A stretch of 52,536 nucleotides of DNA, taken from the NCBI GenBank assembly GCA_001515955.1, contig LOES01000157.1, positions 1 to 52,536 on the forward strand, written 5' to 3'. The notes beneath the pieces were generated by a model that searched no databases, had not been told where the DNA came from, and saw only the letters and a list, made by a program, of their open reading frames with translations. This DNA comes from Clostridia bacterium BRH_c25 (lineage in GTDB: Bacteria > Bacillota_A > Clostridia > Lutisporales > Lutisporaceae). The translations under genes were made by a program, and so were the position numbers. Shown here in pieces: positions 50,308 to 52,536 of the stretch (its first letter is position 1; every line of letters starts with the position of its first letter).

Positions 50308-51915
50308 ATGAATTACGATTCATCAGTATATAATTATCCATCAAGAAGAAATGTCGTATATGCCAGAAAAGGCATGGTAGCTACAGGACAACCAATGGCT
50401 GCTCAAGCAGGATTGGAGATTCTGAGAGCCGGTGGCAATGCCATTGACGCAGCAATCGCAGCAGCCGCCTGCCTAACTGTAGTAGAACCAACATGTAACG
50501 GAATTGGCGGAGATAGTTTTGCCTTGGTCTGGACAAAAGGGAAACTGCACGGTCTTAACTGCAGTGGGAAATCACCGAAATCCATATCCATTGAAAAGCT
50601 TAAAGAAAGGGGCATCACTGAAATACCCGAATATGGTTGGGTGCCGGTAACCGTACCGGGAGCACCGGCAGGATGGGCTGCACTATCCAAACGTTTTGGG
50701 AAACTGCCTCTTACGGATGTGTTAGCACCGGCAATCAGATATGCGGCCGAAGGCTATTCGATTACACCAAATACTGCAAAGCTATGGGAGTATGCCTATA
50801 AAAACTATAAAGCAAGCTTCAAAGGAGAAGAGTTCAATAACTGGTTCACAACCTTTGCCCCAAAGGGAAGAGCTCCGAGAGCAGGAGAAACCTGGAAATC
50901 CTCAAACCACGCCAAGACATTAGAATTAATCGCAGAAACAAATGCTGAAGCCTTTTATAAAGGAGAATTGGCAGATAAAATTGATGCGTTCTCCAAAAAA
51001 TATGACGGTTATCTAAGAAAAGAAGACTTGGAAGAATTTGAACCGGAATGGGTGAATCCGATATGTATAAACTACAGAGGCTATAATGTCTGGGAAATCC
51101 CTCCAAACGGGCATGGAATTGTCGCTTTAATGGCACTAAAAATATTAAGCGGCTACACCTTCGAAAGTAGAGATAATGCAGATACCCTTCACAAACAATT
51201 AGAAGCAATGAAGCTTGCTTTTGCAGATGGTCAAAAATATGTAGCCGATCCGAGAATGATGTCGGTAACGGCAGAACAGCTTCTGTCTGAAGAATATGCA
51301 GCCAAGAGAAGATCCCTGATCGGGGAAGAAGCCTTAATGCCGGTACCTGGAGATCCGGCATCAGGTGGAACTGTATATTTGGCAACGGCTGATGAAGAAG
51401 GCAATATGGTTTCCATGATCCAAAGCAATTATATGGGCTTTGGTTCAGGACTTGTGGTTCCGGGTACGGGAATAGCCCTGCACAACAGAGGTCTTAACTT
51501 TACATTGGATATAAACCATGACAATGCTTTAGCACCAGGCAAAAAACCATACCATACAATCATCCCTGCATTTCTTACAAAAGATAACAAAGCAGTAGGT
51601 CCCTTTGGGGTTATGGGTGGATTTATGCAACCGCAAGGCCATGTTCAAGTAGTAATGAATACAATAGATTTTCATATGAACCCGCAGGACGCCCTGGATG
51701 CTTATCGCTGGCAATGGGTAGGAGGAAAGAGGATCGATATTGAACCCGGTTTCCCGAATCATTTAGCATTGCAGCTGGCAGCCAAGGGACATGATATTGT
51801 CCCACAGCTGGATTCATCCCAGATGGGCCGGGGTCAGATAATCTGGAGAGACGAGGATGGAACTCTCTGTGGTGGAACCGAACCAAGAACAGATGGTACA
51901 ATAGCCTCCTGGTAA
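50308..51915 (+). CDS. Gamma-glutamyltransferase-family Ntn hydrolase (cytoplasmic)
   Basis: This is a 535-residue member of the gamma-glutamyltranspeptidase superfamily. Autocleavage before Thr355 in ASGGTVYLATAD would give large and small subunits with Thr as nucleophile. Classic enzymes have a second Thr next to it; here it is Val. FGVMGGFMQPQGHVQVVMN and ALDAYRWQW are as in GGT-like and oxamate-amidohydrolase-like (HpxW) proteins. There is no signal peptide, so it acts on imported amides in the cytoplasm. It has an AAAGGAGAT ribosome binding site and a sigma-54 promoter. Gamma-glutamyl specificity is not assured. Confidence 0.92.
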   Translation: MNYDSSVYNYPSRRNVVYARKGMVATGQPMAAQAGLEILRAGGNAIDAAIAAAACLTVVEPTCNGIGGDSFALVWTKGKLHGLNCSGKSPKSISIEKLKERGITEIPEYGWVPVTVPGAPAGWAALSKRFGKLPLTDVLAPAIRYAAEGYSITPNTAKLWEYAYKNYKASFKGEEFNNWFTTFAPKGRAPRAGETWKSSNHAKTLELIAETNAEAFYKGELADKIDAFSKKYDGYLRKEDLEEFEPEWVNPICINYRGYNVWEIPPNGHGIVALMALKILSGYTFESRDNADTLHKQLEAMKLAFADGQKYVADPRMMSVTAEQLLSEEYAAKRRSLIGEEALMPVPGDPASGGTVYLATADEEGNMVSMIQSNYMGFGSGLVVPGTGIALHNRGLNFTLDINHDNALAPGKKPYHTIIPAFLTKDNKAVGPFGVMGGFMQPQGHVQVVMNTIDFHMNPQDALDAYRWQWVGGKRIDIEPGFPNHLALQLAAKGHDIVPQLDSSQMGRGQIIWRDEDGTLCGGTEPRTDGTIASW

Positions 51916-51918
51916 TAG

Positions 51919-51968
51919 AAAAGTGATTAACCCCCCTGTTTTCAACAACAGGGGGGTTAATCACTTTT
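51919..51968. terminator. Strong bidirectional terminator
   Basis: A perfect 22-bp stem (from AAAAGTGATTAACCCCCC to its complement, 6-base loop) lies between the convergent GGT-like and hydratase genes, with A/T-rich ends on both sides. Confidence 0.93.
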
Positions 51969-51993
51969 AAAGGGAACTATCCAATGTTTACGA

Positions 51994-52536
51994 TTACTTC
52001 TGTGTTTTATAGTGGTTTATCAAGCAACCGGCTATTATAATGCTCTTTTCTTCCTCTGTAAGGTCACCGACTGAAAGGGTGAATTCAGCAATTGCATCAC
52101 CAACTGCATAAGCTTTAATCTCAGCTTTACCCTCAGAAATAGCATTCCTCAGGTTGGGAATGAATACAAATTCACCTTGATTAAATAAGGGAGCTCCATT
52201 GACGAGGAACGGAACCATACCCCAGTTAATCAGGTTTGAACGATAACGCTTGGTAGCATATTCCATTGCCAGGTTTGCCCATGCACCGATGACTCTCTGG
52301 CAGGAAGCAGCCTGTTCTCTGGCTGAGCCGTCTCCCGGCTTGTTGGCAAAAATAGTGCTGCCAATGCCGACACGGTTGGGGTCGATATCCTCAAATCCCT
52401 TGATTGTTCTAATCTTATTATAAACTTCCTTAATCTCTTCCGAGACCTCACTTGGATCGTTGCCATTTTCTCTTCCTACCTCGTACTTCTGGACCTCTTT
52501 TGACTTTTTTGTATAGTCCGGGTCTTTCCTGCCAAG
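51994..52536 (-). CDS. Second aconitase-family hydratase, C-terminal part (cut by window edge)
   Basis: The last 180 codons of a second aconitase-superfamily enzyme are visible: VGIGSTIFANKPGDGSAREQ (swivel-domain substrate loop with the SxRxQ arginine), then ATKRYRSNLINWGMVPFLVN. The catalytic Fe-S half lies beyond the window. The AxKRYRSNxINWG motif differs from the RYLGVRAIIAKSFARIH segment of the 641-residue enzyme, so this is a distinct branch, often annotated simply as hydratase. It faces the GGT-like gene across a shared terminator. The substrate is unknown. Confidence 0.88.
   Translation of the reverse strand, partial: LGRKDPDYTKKSKEVQKYEVGRENGNDPSEVSEEIKEVYNKIRTIKGFEDIDPNRVGIGSTIFANKPGDGSAREQAASCQRVIGAWANLAMEYATKRYRSNLINWGMVPFLVNGAPLFNQGEFVFIPNLRNAISEGKAEIKAYAVGDAIAEFTLSVGDLTEEEKSIIIAGCLINHYKTQK

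Overview
The window reads as a low-GC, anaerobic, fermentative Firmicute of class Clostridia. The evidence is strong AGGAGG-type ribosome binding sites with frequent GTG/TTG starts, an Hnd-type multimeric [FeFe] hydrogenase, ferredoxin-bearing MinD-like ATPases, cytoplasmic xylosidase and glucosidase genes fed by an ATPase-less CUT1 sugar importer, and ACP-type citrate lyase genes. No rRNA, tRNA, CRISPR array or intact insertion sequence was found.

Layout. (1) 1-7.2 kb: a leftward oligosaccharide operon (lipoprotein SBP, two permeases, GH43 beta-xylosidase, LacI regulator, then a GH1 beta-glucosidase cut by the window edge). It starts at a clear promoter with LacI-type operators. (2) 7.2-9.5 kb: a hexapeptide acyltransferase remnant, a GNAT fusion protein and a CD3324-type small regulator. 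(3) 9.5-14 kb: the hydrogenase operon hndABCD. (4) 14-18.5 kb: an island of a MerR-type regulator with zinc-ribbon and methyltransferase-like domains, a 30-residue membrane peptide, a PutP-type sodium symporter and a BPL_N/amidotransferase-like protein. It is flanked by two copies of the 3' end of an iscU-like gene in opposite orientation. (5) 18.5-23.7 kb: an iron-sulfur/redox cluster (NifX-like, Fur, DUF5320, DUF134, two MinD-type ATPases with inserted ferredoxin domains, IscU-like scaffold, CGGC protein) with two near-identical promoters and a decayed MBL-fold gene. (6) 23.8-52.5 kb: a large, mostly leftward catabolic locus with a GntR regulator, chemoreceptor, two M20 amidohydrolases, a C45-type hydrolase, two complete dipeptide-type ABC importers, citrate-lyase-like CitDEF, an RraA-like aldolase/decarboxylase, a PrpR-type sigma-54 activator, two aconitase-family hydratases and a gamma-glutamyltransferase-like Ntn hydrolase.

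Region 6 is the most interesting. Four good sigma-54 (-24/-12) promoters serve RraA, the second ABC importer operon, the aconitase and the Ntn hydrolase. The control regions carry GTTTCA boxes spaced about 20 or 40 bp (two or four helical turns), which are the likely sites of the PrpR-type activator. CitD lacks the serine that normally carries the phosphoribosyl-dephospho-CoA group, and no citC, citX or citG is visible. The gene content suggests uptake of an amide-linked or peptide-like compound, amide hydrolysis, then breakdown of a citrate-like acid by hydratase, lyase and decarboxylase steps. The substrate is inferred, not demonstrated.
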